The notes: generated by a model from the sequence alone, not told the origin. A DNA stretch of 64,000 nucleotides from JAKANT01 sp035502095 (GCA_035502095.1 DATJUX010000022.1:183369-247368); one strand, 5' to 3'; shown: positions 8,097-16,596, counted from the stretch's first letter. Made by a program: numbers and translations.

Positions 8097-8537
8097 ATGA
8101 AGACCTTTTCAGCCAAGCCGCACGAGGTCCAGCGCGACTGGTATGTCGTCGACGCGAGCGAACAGACGCTGGGCCGCCTTGCGGCGGAGATCGCGCGTCG
8201 CCTGCGCGGCAAACACAAGGCCGAGTACACGCCGCACGTCGACACGGGCGACTACATCGTCGTCGTCAACGCGGCGAAGATCCGGGTCACCGGCAACAAA
8301 GGCACCGACAAGGTCTACTACCGCCACTCGTCGTACCCCGGCGGCGTGTACGAGACCACCTTCGACAAGATGCAGCAGCGCGCGCCCGGGCGTGCGCTGC
8401 AGTTGGCGGTCAAGGGCATGCTGCCGAAGGGACCGCTCGGCTACGCGATGATCAAGAAGCTCAAGATCTATGCGCAGGGCACGCATCCCCATTCGGCCCA
8501 GCAGCCCAAGGCGCTGCAACTGCAAACCCGACACTAG
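8097..8537 (+). CDS. rplM: 50S ribosomal protein L13
   Basis: This 146-residue protein is L13 of the large ribosomal subunit, an early-assembly protein. MKTFSAKPHEVQRDWYVVDA is the family N-terminus, followed by GRLAAEIARRLRGKHKAEYTPHVDTGDYIVVVNA and the C-terminal signature MLPKGPLGYAMIKKLKIYAG-type segment. ATG 8097 is placed by alignment with the family; the longer open frame upstream is leader. It forms the conserved operon with rpsI, 12 bp downstream. Confidence 0.98.
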   Translation: MKTFSAKPHEVQRDWYVVDASEQTLGRLAAEIARRLRGKHKAEYTPHVDTGDYIVVVNAAKIRVTGNKGTDKVYYRHSSYPGGVYETTFDKMQQRAPGRALQLAVKGMLPKGPLGYAMIKKLKIYAQGTHPHSAQQPKALQLQTRH

Positions 8538-8549
8538 GACGAGGGCCGC

Positions 8550-8942
8550 ATGATCGGCACGTACAACTACGGCACCGGCCGGCGCAAGAGTTCCGTCGCG
8601 CGGGTGTTCATCAAGCGCGGTAGCGGCAAGATTACGGTCAACGGCCGTCCGATCGACGAATATTTCCAGCGCGAAACCGGCCGCATGATCGCGCGCCAGC
8701 CGCTCGAGATCACCAACAGCGCTACGAGCTTCGACATCCAGGTCAATGTGAATGGAGGCGGCGAGTCCGGCCAGGCGGGGGCCGTCCGGCACGGCATCGC
8801 GCGTGCGCTGATCGACTACGACACGACGCTCAAGCAGTCGCTTTCGCGCGCCGGTCTCGTCACGCGAGACGCGCGCGAGGTCGAGCGCAAGAAGGTCGGT
8901 CTGCGCAAGGCGCGACGCCGCAAGCAATTCTCGAAGCGCTAG
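8550..8942 (+). CDS. rpsI: 30S ribosomal protein S9
   Basis: The 130-residue S9 protein of the small subunit starts MIGTYNYGTGRRKSSVARV and ends in the invariant KARRRKQFSKR, whose terminal Arg reaches the P-site tRNA. The internal VNGGGESGQAGAVRHGIARAL is the family signature. It is translated from the same mRNA as rplM with a GAGGACGAGGG purine-rich ribosome binding region in the 12-bp gap. Confidence 0.98.
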   Translation: MIGTYNYGTGRRKSSVARVFIKRGSGKITVNGRPIDEYFQRETGRMIARQPLEITNSATSFDIQVNVNGGGESGQAGAVRHGIARALIDYDTTLKQSLSRAGLVTRDAREVERKKVGLRKARRRKQFSKR

Positions 8943-9010
8943 GCGGGCCGCAGGGCCGCCGGGCGTTCCCTGCGTCGGGATTACTTTGTTCGCGCGGCGC
9001 GGGGTAAGCA

Positions 9011-9073
9011 GGCCCTAACCGGCGCAGCCTATACTTGCGCCTGGTTAGGGGCCGCTCCTTGGGGCGGCCTTTT
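9011..9073 (+). terminator. Long inverted repeat followed by a rho-independent terminator, between rpsI and argC
   Basis: A 14-pair stem with one bulged T joins CCCTAACCGGCGCA (9013-9026) to 9036-9050, which ends GGTTAGGG; the loop is nine bases and contains TATACT. Directly after it, GGCCGC (9050-9055) pairs with GCGGCC (9064-9069) and is followed by TTTTGTTT. The second hairpin is a standard terminator of rplM-rpsI. The first is unusually long and could be part of the terminator, an operator, or an attenuator-like element. Confidence 0.75.
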
Positions 9074-9141
9074 GTTTCCGGCGCCGGCACTGCAGTGCCG
9101 GCGCGGATCGGTCGGCAAGCGGTGACCAGGAAGGGAGGACG

Positions 9142-10197
9142 ATGAGCGGACGGATCAAGGTCGGCATCGTCGGCGGGACCGGCTACACCGGCGTGGAGTT
9201 GCTACGCCTGCTCGCCCAGCATCCCGCGGTCGACCTCGTGACCATTACGTCGCGCCGCGAGGCCGGAACGCGGGTCGATGCGATGTTTCCGTCGTTGCGC
9301 GGCCCCGTCGACCTCTCGTTCGTCGAACCGGATCGTGCTCCGCTGACCTCCTGCGATCTGGTCTTCTTTGCAACCCCGCACGGCGTTGCCATGAACCAGG
9401 CACGCGCGCTGACCGCTGCCGGCGTGCGGATCATCGATCTTGCGGCCGATTTCCGCCTGCAGGACGCGTCCATGTACGAGCGCTGGTACAAGCAACCGCA
9501 TGCCTGTCCGGAACTGCTGCGCGAGGCGGTCTACGGGGTCCCCGAGATCTACCGTTCGGCACTGAAGCGCGCCCGCATCGTTGGCAATCCGGGCTGCTAT
9601 CCAACCACGATCCTGCTCGGCCTGCTTCCGCTCATCGAGAGCGGCCGGCGGCTGGTCGACACCCGCGCGCTGATCGCCGACGCCAAGTCGGGGGTCTCGG
9701 GCGCCGGGCGCAAGGAAGAGCTTCCCTACCTTTTTGCCGAGGCCTCCGACAACTTCAAGGCCTACGGCGTCCGGGGCCACCGCCACCTTCCCGAGACGCA
9801 GGAGCAGCTCGAGCTCGTGGCGGGGCACCGCGAGATCGGCCTTACGTTCATCCCGCATCTCGTGCCGATGGTGCGCGGCATGCTGACGACGCTCCACGTT
9901 CGGATTCAGCCCGATGCTCGTGCGACTGACTTCCAGAACGTGTTCGAAGATCGCTTCGCCAGTGAACCCTTCGTCGACGTCATGCCTCGCGGTTCCGAAC
10001 CTGACACGCGCTCCGTGCGTGCTTCGAATCTCATGCGCATCGCCGTGCACCGTCCGGGCGACGGCGACCAGCTGGTCGTGATCGTGGTGCTCGACAACCT
10101 CGTCAAGGGAGCATCCGGGCAGGCGGTGCAATGCATGAACGTCATGTTCGGCCGGCCTGAGACCGAAGGGCTGATGCACGTTCCCGTGGTGCCCTGA
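9142..10197 (+). CDS. argC: N-acetyl-gamma-glutamyl-phosphate reductase
   Basis: The enzyme (351 residues, type 1 length) reduces N-acetylglutamyl phosphate to the semialdehyde with NADPH in arginine synthesis. VGIVGGTGYTGVELLRLL near residue 8 is the Rossmann loop, C152 in VGNPGCYPT is the catalytic Cys, and GVRGHRHLPETQEQL holds the conserved His region. AAGGGAGGACG precedes the ATG, a strong ribosome binding site. It is followed after 6 bp by the coiled-coil protein gene, so those genes are probably cotranscribed; no other arg gene is near. Confidence 0.97.
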   Translation: MSGRIKVGIVGGTGYTGVELLRLLAQHPAVDLVTITSRREAGTRVDAMFPSLRGPVDLSFVEPDRAPLTSCDLVFFATPHGVAMNQARALTAAGVRIIDLAADFRLQDASMYERWYKQPHACPELLREAVYGVPEIYRSALKRARIVGNPGCYPTTILLGLLPLIESGRRLVDTRALIADAKSGVSGAGRKEELPYLFAEASDNFKAYGVRGHRHLPETQEQLELVAGHREIGLTFIPHLVPMVRGMLTTLHVRIQPDARATDFQNVFEDRFASEPFVDVMPRGSEPDTRSVRASNLMRIAVHRPGDGDQLVVIVVLDNLVKGASGQAVQCMNVMFGRPETEGLMHVPVVP

Positions 10198-10203
10198 ACG
10201 CCC

Positions 10204-10938
10204 ATGAAGTGGAAGCTGTTCCGGCGCAAGATGGGCGTGAGCGCCTCGCGGGTGACCGTGCGGACCCGGCTTCCCTGGCACATAAGAGCCCTGTTTTTCC
10301 TGATTGCTGGAGGGATCGCGACCGCGGCGGGCGTCGCGATCTACGAGTACGGCAAGATGTTTGCCGGGCCCGGGCGGCGTGAACTGACGCTCGAGAACCA
10401 GACGCTGCAGGATCAGCTGCGCGACATCAAGGCGGAACGCGACCGGTTCCAGGCGGTCGCGACCACCTACGAGAGCCAGATGAAGGTCGAGCACGCGGCG
10501 CAGCGGCAGCTCGCGGAGCAGGTGAGCTCACTGGAGGCCGAGACGGCGAAGCTGCGCGAGGATCTCTCGTTCTTCGAGAGCCTGTTGCCGGCGCCCTCCG
10601 ACGCCAAGGGTGTCCTGATCCGCAGCTTCCGCCTGCAACCGGAGGGCGAGCCGAACCAGATGCGTTATCGGCTGCTGGTCCAGCAGAGCGGCAAGCCGGA
10701 TCGCGATTTCAATGGCGAAGTCGAGTTGCAGGTGAGCTTCACCCAGAACGGCCAGCCGTTCACCATGCAGGTGCCGGATCCGGCGACGCCGCGCGACGCG
10801 ATCGAACTTTCGTTCCGCCATTACCAGCGGATCGAGGGTACGTTCATGTTGCCGGAGGGCGCGGTCGCGCGCTCGGTGCTGGTGCGCATCGTCGCCGGGG
10901 GCCAGGCGCAGACCCAGCAGATGTTTCCTCTGACGTAG
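10204..10938 (+). CDS. DUF6776-like membrane-anchored coiled-coil protein
   Basis: The 244-residue protein has a basic N-terminus, one membrane segment at about residues 27-47 (HIRALFFLIAGGIATAAGVA), a coiled coil at about 60-120 with regular heptads (LENQTLQDQLRDIKAER), and a C-terminal beta-rich domain ending in QTQQMFPLT. This layout and its place next to bactofilin match the DUF6776 family of betaproteobacteria, whose function is unknown. The C-terminal domain would face the periplasm. It may assist the bactofilin scaffold encoded 17 bp downstream, which is inference from position only. Confidence 0.8.
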   Translation: MKWKLFRRKMGVSASRVTVRTRLPWHIRALFFLIAGGIATAAGVAIYEYGKMFAGPGRRELTLENQTLQDQLRDIKAERDRFQAVATTYESQMKVEHAAQRQLAEQVSSLEAETAKLREDLSFFESLLPAPSDAKGVLIRSFRLQPEGEPNQMRYRLLVQQSGKPDRDFNGEVELQVSFTQNGQPFTMQVPDPATPRDAIELSFRHYQRIEGTFMLPEGAVARSVLVRIVAGGQAQTQQMFPLT

Positions 10939-10955
10939 CAAGCAGGGAGTCCACG

Positions 10956-11399
10956 ATGTTCAGCAAACCAGCCACGTCCCAGAAAGAGATCGCGAGCCTG
11001 ATCGGCACGGGAACCACCATCGTCGGCGACGTCACGTTCTCCGGCGGCTTGCGCATAGACGGCACCGTGCGCGGCGCGGTGCGCTGCGCCGAAGGGGAAA
11101 AGGCCGGCATGCTCGTCATCAGCGAGCTCGGCGCCGTCGAAGGCGAGGTGCGCGCCGCCCATCTGGTCGTCGCTGGCCGGATTAACGGTCCGGTTCGCGC
11201 GAGCGAGCTGGTCGAGCTGCAGCCGAAGGCACGCATCTCCGGCGACGTCCACTATCGCGCCTTGGAAATGCATAACGGTGCCATCGTCGACGGGACGCTG
11301 GTCTACGCGGCCGGCGAAAGCACCGCCAAGGCGGGCTTGAAGCTGGCGCCTTCGGGCCCACGTCCGGAGGTAGCCAAGACCGAGGCGCAGGCAGGCTGA
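10956..11399 (+). CDS. Bactofilin (polymer-forming cytoskeletal protein)
   Basis: The 147-residue protein has the short right-handed beta-helix repeats of bactofilins, which polymerise without nucleotide into membrane-associated filaments. SLIGTGTTIVGDVTFSGGLRIDGTVRG is the classic start, followed by repeats LVISELGAVEGEV, LVVAGRINGPV and VELQPKARISGDVHY. The first 15 residues would be the flexible membrane-binding tail, and the last 30 are a Lys/Pro/Ala-rich tail. It follows the DUF6776-like gene in a likely argC operon. Roles of bactofilins include cell shape, pilus or stalk placement and chromosome organisation; which applies here is unknown. Confidence 0.93.
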   Translation: MFSKPATSQKEIASLIGTGTTIVGDVTFSGGLRIDGTVRGAVRCAEGEKAGMLVISELGAVEGEVRAAHLVVAGRINGPVRASELVELQPKARISGDVHYRALEMHNGAIVDGTLVYAAGESTAKAGLKLAPSGPRPEVAKTEAQAG

Positions 11400-11426
11400 C
11401 GCGCGCATCGCAGCGCCCGCGGCGCC

Positions 11427-11432
11427 TATAAT
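11427..11432 (+). promoter_or_regulatory. -10 element of erpA
   Basis: A perfect TATAAT lies 33 bp before the erpA ATG and 28 bp after the bactofilin stop codon, so erpA probably has its own promoter. No good -35 hexamer is visible at the usual spacing. Confidence 0.5.
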
Positions 11433-11464
11433 CGGTCGCAGCAGATTTCCTTCGGGAGCGCTCG

Positions 11465-11815
11465 ATGAACGCAGCAGTGGAAATGCCCGCCCCCCTCGTC
11501 TTTTCCGACTCGGCGGCGACCAAGGTCAAGCAGCTGATCGACGAGGAAGGCAACCCCGAGCTGAAGTTGCGGGTTTTCGTGCAAGGCGGCGGCTGTTCCG
11601 GCTTCCAGTACGGGTTCACGTTCGACGAGGTCGTCAATGAAGACGACACGACGATGATCAAGAACGGCGTCACGCTGCTGATCGACTCGATGAGCTACCA
11701 GTACCTGGTGGGCGCCGAGATCGACTACAAAGAAGACCTCGAGGGAGCGCAGTTCGTGATCAAGAATCCCAACGCAACGACCACGTGCGGTTGCGGATCA
11801 TCGTTCTCGGTCTGA
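11465..11815 (+). CDS. erpA: Iron-sulfur cluster insertion protein ErpA
   Basis: This 116-residue A-type carrier delivers iron-sulfur clusters to target enzymes such as those of isoprenoid synthesis. The three cluster-ligating cysteines are C44 (QGGGCSGFQYGF), C108 and C110 (TTCGCGSSFSV). The insert VNEDDTTMIKNGVTLLIDSMSYQYL fits ErpA rather than IscA. The strong bidirectional terminator at 11830-11857 closes the unit. Confidence 0.96.
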   Translation: MNAAVEMPAPLVFSDSAATKVKQLIDEEGNPELKLRVFVQGGGCSGFQYGFTFDEVVNEDDTTMIKNGVTLLIDSMSYQYLVGAEIDYKEDLEGAQFVIKNPNATTTCGCGSSFSV

Positions 11816-11830
11816 TACGCGCGTGAGAAG

Positions 11831-11857
11831 AAAAGGGGCGCCTCTGGCGCCCTTTTT
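11831..11857. terminator. Bidirectional terminator between erpA and anmK
   Basis: AAAAG precedes GGGCGCC (11836-11842), a TCT loop, GGCGCCC (11846-11852) and TTTTT. It serves erpA on the plus strand and anmK on the minus strand. Confidence 0.9.
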
Positions 11858-11897
11858 CGTGGTGCGCCGGCCGGCGAGTCGGAGACGACCGACTCTG

Positions 11898-13013
11898 CTA
11901 CCGCGCCGGATAAAGCGCGCCGAGGATCCGCGCGCCTTCGGCGCCCGTGACCGACGGCAGGTTACCGCTGCGGCGCTCGCAGAACGCACGTGCGAGCCAT
12001 GCGAACGCGATCGCCTCCACGTGCTCGGCCGCGATGCCGAGTTCATCGCTTGTGCGCACGGGCCGCGGCGCGACCTGCTCCGCGAGCATCTTCATCAGTG
12101 TTGCGTTGCGCACGCCGCCACCGCAGACAACGAGATCTTCCGCCTGCGCGAAGTGCTCCTTGACCGCGCTGCCGATCGTGGCGGCCGTAAAGCGGGTGAG
12201 CGTCGTCATCACGTCGTGCGGCTCGATGCGCTCGTGCACGGCCGCCAGGCGGCCGCGCAGCCAGCCCGCATTGAAGAGTTCGCGCCCCGTGCTCTTGGGT
12301 GGCGCCAGGGCCAGGAACGGCTCCGCGAGCAGCGTGTCGAGCAGCGCCGCATTGACGTTCCCGCCAGCGGCCCAGCGCCCGTCCCGGTCGATCGGCTCGC
12401 CCAGATGTTCGAATGCCCACGCATCGATCAGCACGTTGCCGGGGCCACAGTCGAAGCCGATCACCGGCTCGGCGCCGCCATTGGCCGGCAGGCCGGTGAG
12501 GTTGCTGATGCCGCCGATATTGACGACGGCCCGCGGCCGATCGGACGTGAACACCGCGGCATGCAGACCTGGGACGAGCGGAGCGCCCTGTCCGCCGGCA
12601 GCGATGTCGCGGCTGCGGAAGTCGGCGATCACATCGATGCGGGCGAGTTCCGCCAGCGCAGCCGGGGCGTTGAGTTGAATCGTGTAACCCGCGTCGGGGC
12701 GGTGGCGCACGGTCTGCCCGTGTGCGCCGAGCGCACGCACCTGTCCCGCGTCGATCTCCGCGTGCAGCAGCAGATCATCGACCGCCCATGCGTACGCCCG
12801 CGCCAGGTGCTGCGCGGCGACCGCCGCGCGATGCAGTTCGTCCACGCCCGATTCGTTGAGCAGCAACAGCTCACGCCTGAGCTCGGGCGCAAACTCGTGA
12901 TGCAGGTGCGCCAGGAGGCGCGGCCGAGCCGCATCGAAGTCGACCAGGACCGCGTCGACGCCGTCCATGCTGGTGCCCGACATCAGGCCGACAAACAGCT
13001 GCGATTGCGCCAC
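11898..13013 (-). CDS. anmK: Anhydro-N-acetylmuramic acid kinase
   Basis: The 371-residue enzyme opens and phosphorylates 1,6-anhydro-MurNAc to MurNAc 6-phosphate during peptidoglycan recycling. FVGLMSGTSMDGVDAVLVDF is the ATP phosphate loop signature; AHGQTVRHRP, VADFRSRDIAAGGQGAPLVP and NIGGISNLT follow, and VIGFDCGPGN and VCGGGVRNATLM complete the ASKHA-fold kinase. The start is GTG at 13013, the only start that keeps the first strand. It is divergent from tyrS, an arrangement common in betaproteobacteria. Confidence 0.96.
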   Translation of the reverse strand: MAQSQLFVGLMSGTSMDGVDAVLVDFDAARPRLLAHLHHEFAPELRRELLLLNESGVDELHRAAVAAQHLARAYAWAVDDLLLHAEIDAGQVRALGAHGQTVRHRPDAGYTIQLNAPAALAELARIDVIADFRSRDIAAGGQGAPLVPGLHAAVFTSDRPRAVVNIGGISNLTGLPANGGAEPVIGFDCGPGNVLIDAWAFEHLGEPIDRDGRWAAGGNVNAALLDTLLAEPFLALAPPKSTGRELFNAGWLRGRLAAVHERIEPHDVMTTLTRFTAATIGSAVKEHFAQAEDLVVCGGGVRNATLMKMLAEQVAPRPVRTSDELGIAAEHVEAIAFAWLARAFCERRSGNLPSVTGAEGARILGALYPAR

Positions 13014-13108
13014 GGGTCACGGGAACGTCGTTGTTGGAGCTTCAATTAGACTCCAGCGCGATTGCCGAAACCACCTCCTTGCGTGCGACGCAGCCGCGCA
13101 CGGCGTCC

Positions 13109-14353
13109 ATGTCGAATCAAACCGGGAACGAGCTCCCGATCAGCCCGACAATCGAGCGCGCGCTGGCGCTGGTGAAGCGCGGCTGCGACGAACTGCTGAT
13201 CGAAAGCGAGTTCGCGCACAAGCTCGCGCGCAGCGCCGCCTCGGGCAAGCCGCTGCGGTGCAAGCTGGGTCTCGATCCCACGGCGCCCGACATCCACCTG
13301 GGCCACACCGTGGTGCTCAACAAGCTGCGCCAGTTGCAGGATCTCGGCCACAACGTGATCTTCCTGATCGGTGACTTCACATCGATGATCGGCGACCCGT
13401 CCGGCCGCAACACGACGCGCCCGCCGCTGACGCGCGAGCAGATCGAGGCGAACGCAAGAACCTACTTCGATCAGGCGGCGCTGGTCCTCGACCGTCAACG
13501 GACCGAGATCCGCTACAACTCGGAATGGTCGGAGCCGCTCGGCGCGGCCGGCATGATCAAACTGGCGGCCCGCTACACGCTGGCGCGCCTGCTCGAGCGC
13601 GACGACTTCGCCAGGCGCATGCGCGATAACGCGCCGATCGCGATGCACGAGCTGCTTTATCCGCTGATGCAGGGGTACGACTCGGTCGCGCTGCAGGCAG
13701 ACATCGAGCTCGGCGGCACCGACCAGAAGTTCAACCTGCTGGTCGGGCGCGAGTTGCAGCGCCATTATGGGCAGGAGCCGCAGTGCATCCTGACCATGCC
13801 GCTGCTCGAGGGCCTCGACGGCGCCGAGAAGATGTCGAAGAGCAAGAACAACTACATCGGCATCACCGAAGCGCCGCTTGAGATGTTCGGCAAGGTGATG
13901 TCGATCTCGGACCAGCTGATGTGGCGCTGGTTCGACCTCGTTTCCCTGCGTTCGAACGAGGAGATCGCACGGCTCAAGCGCGAGGCGCGCGAGGGCCGCA
14001 ACCCGCGCGACATCAAGGTCGAACTGGGCAGGGAAATCGTGACCCGGTTTCACTCCGCGCGCGCCGCCGATGAAGCGGAACGCGACTTCATGGCACGCTT
14101 CAAGGACCATGTCGCGCCCGACGACATGCCGCAGGTGACCCTCGCCGGGGACGCGACCGGAGGCCTTCCGATCGCCGCTGTCCTCAAGCAGGCCGGACTC
14201 GCGCCGTCGACCAGCGAGGCGATCCGCAACATCGAGCAGGGCGGTGTGCGCATCGATGGCGGCAAGGTGGTGGATCGCACGCTGCGCCTGGGTCCGGGCA
14301 CGTGCGTGATCCAGGTTGGCAAGCGCAAGTGGGCCCGCGTGACGATCCGCTAG
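13109..14353 (+). CDS. tyrS: Tyrosine--tRNA ligase
   Basis: This class I synthetase (414 residues) charges tRNA-Tyr. DPTAPDIHLGH near residue 60 is the HIGH-type motif, EKMSKSKNN near residue 250 is the KMSKS loop, and the C-terminal region SEAIRNIEQGGVRIDGGKV is an S4-type RNA-binding domain. The sequence belongs to the proteobacterial TyrS2/TyrZ-like branch. ATG 13109 is chosen over an in-frame TTG at 13031 because the added residues are not family-like. The stop codon overlaps the stop codon of the convergent desaturase gene in CTAG (14350-14353). Confidence 0.96.
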   Translation: MSNQTGNELPISPTIERALALVKRGCDELLIESEFAHKLARSAASGKPLRCKLGLDPTAPDIHLGHTVVLNKLRQLQDLGHNVIFLIGDFTSMIGDPSGRNTTRPPLTREQIEANARTYFDQAALVLDRQRTEIRYNSEWSEPLGAAGMIKLAARYTLARLLERDDFARRMRDNAPIAMHELLYPLMQGYDSVALQADIELGGTDQKFNLLVGRELQRHYGQEPQCILTMPLLEGLDGAEKMSKSKNNYIGITEAPLEMFGKVMSISDQLMWRWFDLVSLRSNEEIARLKREAREGRNPRDIKVELGREIVTRFHSARAADEAERDFMARFKDHVAPDDMPQVTLAGDATGGLPIAAVLKQAGLAPSTSEAIRNIEQGGVRIDGGKVVDRTLRLGPGTCVIQVGKRKWARVTIR

Positions 14354-15384
14354 TCCGGTGCAGTCAGCGATCCGCGCGGGGCGAACACGCGCCGCAGCGT
14401 ATCGGCAAGGGGCCGCATCTCCGCGCCGGCCGTGATGCCGCGCCGCGCGAGTTCGTGATGCAGCTGCGGCAGCCGATAGTGCGGCACCGCGGGGAAAAGG
14501 TGATGCTCGACGTGATAGTTGACGTGATGCGGGAAAAGCACCAGGCGCGCGAGCGGTCCGACGACGTTGGTTCGGGCGGCGGTCAGCGGGCTCGACTTGT
14601 CCACGACCGCGCCGTGTTCGCAGATGGCGCGCAGGCGCAGGATCGGCTGTACGACGGTGACCAGCGGGACGATCCACAGCACCAGATACTTGCCGAGCGT
14701 CACCGGTCCGCCGGCCAGGAGCAGCAGCGCCGGCACCGCGAGGTGAGCGGCGATCACTGCCGATCGATCGCGTCGCGCCGCCGCGCGTAGCACGGCGGAG
14801 GTGTCGTCCAGAGGTCGCCGGGGTTGGCGGGTGGCGTCATTGATCGCGGGATGGCCGAAAAAGTAGGCGAAGTTCTTCCACGCATTGAGCCCGACGAGAT
14901 CCTGCGCGAGCTTGCGCACGAGATAACCGCTCCCGCGCGGATATCCGGCGTGCAGCGCAATGTCCGGATCGGCCTCGCCGTACAGGTTGTTGTGGTGCAG
15001 ACGATGGATGACGCGGTAGCTGCCGACGGGGATGGCGCCGAGCGTGCCGAATAGGCGTCCGAAGAACTCGTTGATGGACCGCGTCTCGAACAACCGGTAG
15101 TGGGCGGCGTCGTGTGCCAGGACGAACAACGCGTGCTGCTGCGTGCCGATCAACGCGACGGCCGCAATCACGATCCACGGTTCGAAATGCGTCCAGGCAA
15201 TCGCAAACGCCGCGGCCGCGATGCTCGAGGTCTGCAGGATCGCGAGCGAGGCACGCCAGGGATCGAGGCATGTCAGCCCGGCGAGGACGTTCGCCGGCAG
15301 CAGCCGGCGCAGTTCGGTGATCGCGCGGTCGGGATCGACGCCGCGCATGTCGTCGCAAAAGTCCTCGCCGCGTCCGCGTTCCAT
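14350..15384 (-). CDS. Membrane fatty acid desaturase
   Basis: A 344-residue integral membrane di-iron enzyme. Three histidine boxes are intact: HDAAH at 91-95, HRLHH at 127-131, and HVEHH near residue 300 in a HVNYHVEHHLFPAVPHYRLPQ context. Hydrophobic segments around 48-85 and 215-255 fit four membrane helices. The third box and PHYRLPQLH are typical of the acyl-lipid desaturase family (fatty acid desaturase type 1, CrtR/DesA-like). Substrate and regiospecificity are unknown. ATG 15384 has GGAGG 11 bases upstream and is preferred to TTG 15402. It is convergent with tyrS and divergent from dtd. Confidence 0.93.
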   Translation of the reverse strand: MERGRGEDFCDDMRGVDPDRAITELRRLLPANVLAGLTCLDPWRASLAILQTSSIAAAAFAIAWTHFEPWIVIAAVALIGTQQHALFVLAHDAAHYRLFETRSINEFFGRLFGTLGAIPVGSYRVIHRLHHNNLYGEADPDIALHAGYPRGSGYLVRKLAQDLVGLNAWKNFAYFFGHPAINDATRQPRRPLDDTSAVLRAAARRDRSAVIAAHLAVPALLLLAGGPVTLGKYLVLWIVPLVTVVQPILRLRAICEHGAVVDKSSPLTAARTNVVGPLARLVLFPHHVNYHVEHHLFPAVPHYRLPQLHHELARRGITAGAEMRPLADTLRRVFAPRGSLTAPD

Positions 15385-15475
15385 TTTGTTCGGATCCTCC
15401 AAGACACAGTATGCGCGGCCTGCTTCGGCGTCGGGCGCGGATTAGCCCGATTCGGCGACGACCGGTAGGCGCCAC

Positions 15476-15481
15476 TAACAT
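15476..15481 (+). promoter_or_regulatory. -10-like element placed for a leaderless dtd transcript
   Basis: TAACAT lies only six bases before the dtd ATG. If it is the -10 element, transcription would begin at or next to the start codon, giving a leaderless mRNA. No Shine-Dalgarno sequence is visible before the ATG, which agrees with this reading. Confidence 0.3.
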
Positions 15482-15487
15482 CGCGCC

Positions 15488-15964
15488 ATGATCGGGCTCA
15501 TCCAGCGTGTCACGCGCGCATCGGTCCGGGTCGGAGATCAAACGGTGGGCGAGATCGGAAGCGGCCTGCTCGTCTTCGTGTGCGCCGAGCGCGGCGATCG
15601 GGAGCGTCAGGTCGAAGGGCTCGTGGACAGGGTGATCTCCCTGCGGGTGTTTCCCGACGCCACGGGCAGGATGAATCTCAGTGTCCGTGACGCGGGCGGC
15701 GCGTTGCTGCTCGTCCCGCAATTCACGCTTGCCGCCGACACGCGCTCGGGGACACGCCCAAGCTTCACACCCGCAGCGCCGCCCGAGGAAGGCGAGAGGC
15801 TGTTCCGCCATTTCATCGAGCTGGCGCGGCAATCCTATCCAAGGGTGGCAACGGGAGAGTTCGGTGCGATGATGCAGGTGGAACTGGTCAACGATGGGCC
15901 GGTCACATTCTGGCTGCGCGCCGACCCGGGACTCGAGCAAGGCAGTCGCGCCGAGGAGCAATGA
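15488..15964 (+). CDS. dtd: D-aminoacyl-tRNA deacylase
   Basis: The 158-residue enzyme removes D-amino acids (and glycine from tRNA-Ala) from mischarged tRNAs. MIGLIQRVTRASVRVGDQ is the family start; RVFPDATGRMNLSVRD, the catalytic-pocket motif QFTLAADTRSGTRPSF and the second motif NDGPVTFWL with its cis Gly-Pro pair are present. The usual Ser before QFTL is Pro here (LLVPQFTL). It overlaps the PEBP gene by four bases (ATGA), so they are translationally coupled. Confidence 0.95.
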   Translation: MIGLIQRVTRASVRVGDQTVGEIGSGLLVFVCAERGDRERQVEGLVDRVISLRVFPDATGRMNLSVRDAGGALLLVPQFTLAADTRSGTRPSFTPAAPPEEGERLFRHFIELARQSYPRVATGEFGAMMQVELVNDGPVTFWLRADPGLEQGSRAEEQ

Positions 15965-16596
15965 CGATGAAGCTGTGGAGCAACTCGTTCACGGACGGCG
16001 GCAGGATCCCGGGCGAATTTGCATTCGCCGTGATCGAGCCCGCCCACCACGTGAAGCTTTCATCCAATCGCAACCCGCACCTGGCCTGGAGCGGTGCGCC
16101 GGCCGGAACGCGTTCGTACGCCCTGATCTGCCACGACTACGACGTGCCCAGCCGCGGCGACGACGTCAACCAGGAGGGGCGTGAAATCCCGGCCAGCCTG
16201 CCGCGCGTCGACTTCTTCCATTGGGTTCTGGTGGACATCCCGGCGTCGATGAGCGCCATCGACGCGGGCACGTTCTCGCACGCCGTCACGCCGCGCGGCA
16301 AGAGCGGACCGGCGGCCGCGCACGGGACGCGCCAGGGCATCAACGACTACACCGGCTGGTTCGCCTCCGATCACGACATGGGGGGCGACTACTTCGGGTA
16401 CGACGGGCCATGCCCGCCATGGAACGATTCGATCCTGCACCACTACGTGTTCACGTTGTACGCGCTGGACCTCGCGCGCACGCCGCTCGAGGGCAAGTTC
16501 GGCGGCGCCGATGCACGGCGAGCGATGGAAGCACACGTGCTTGCACAGGCCCACGTCATGGGCACTTATACGCTCAATCCGCGCCTGGCCGGATGA
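15961..16596 (+). CDS. YbhB/YbcL family PEBP protein
   Basis: The 211-residue protein belongs to the phosphatidylethanolamine-binding (Raf kinase inhibitor-like) family. NPHLAWSGAPAGTRSYALICHDYDVPSR contains the conserved Asp-Pro-type ligand-binding region (here DYDVP), FFHWVLVDIPAS the His-Trp strand, and YDGPCPPWND the GPCPP loop. An insertion around residues 105-140 is longer than in E. coli YbhB. No signal peptide, so cytoplasmic. Its ligand and role in bacteria are not established. It is coupled to dtd upstream (ATGA) and to the histidine phosphatase downstream (ATGA at 16593). Confidence 0.9.
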   Translation: MTMKLWSNSFTDGGRIPGEFAFAVIEPAHHVKLSSNRNPHLAWSGAPAGTRSYALICHDYDVPSRGDDVNQEGREIPASLPRVDFFHWVLVDIPASMSAIDAGTFSHAVTPRGKSGPAAAHGTRQGINDYTGWFASDHDMGGDYFGYDGPCPPWNDSILHHYVFTLYALDLARTPLEGKFGGADARRAMEAHVLAQAHVMGTYTLNPRLAG

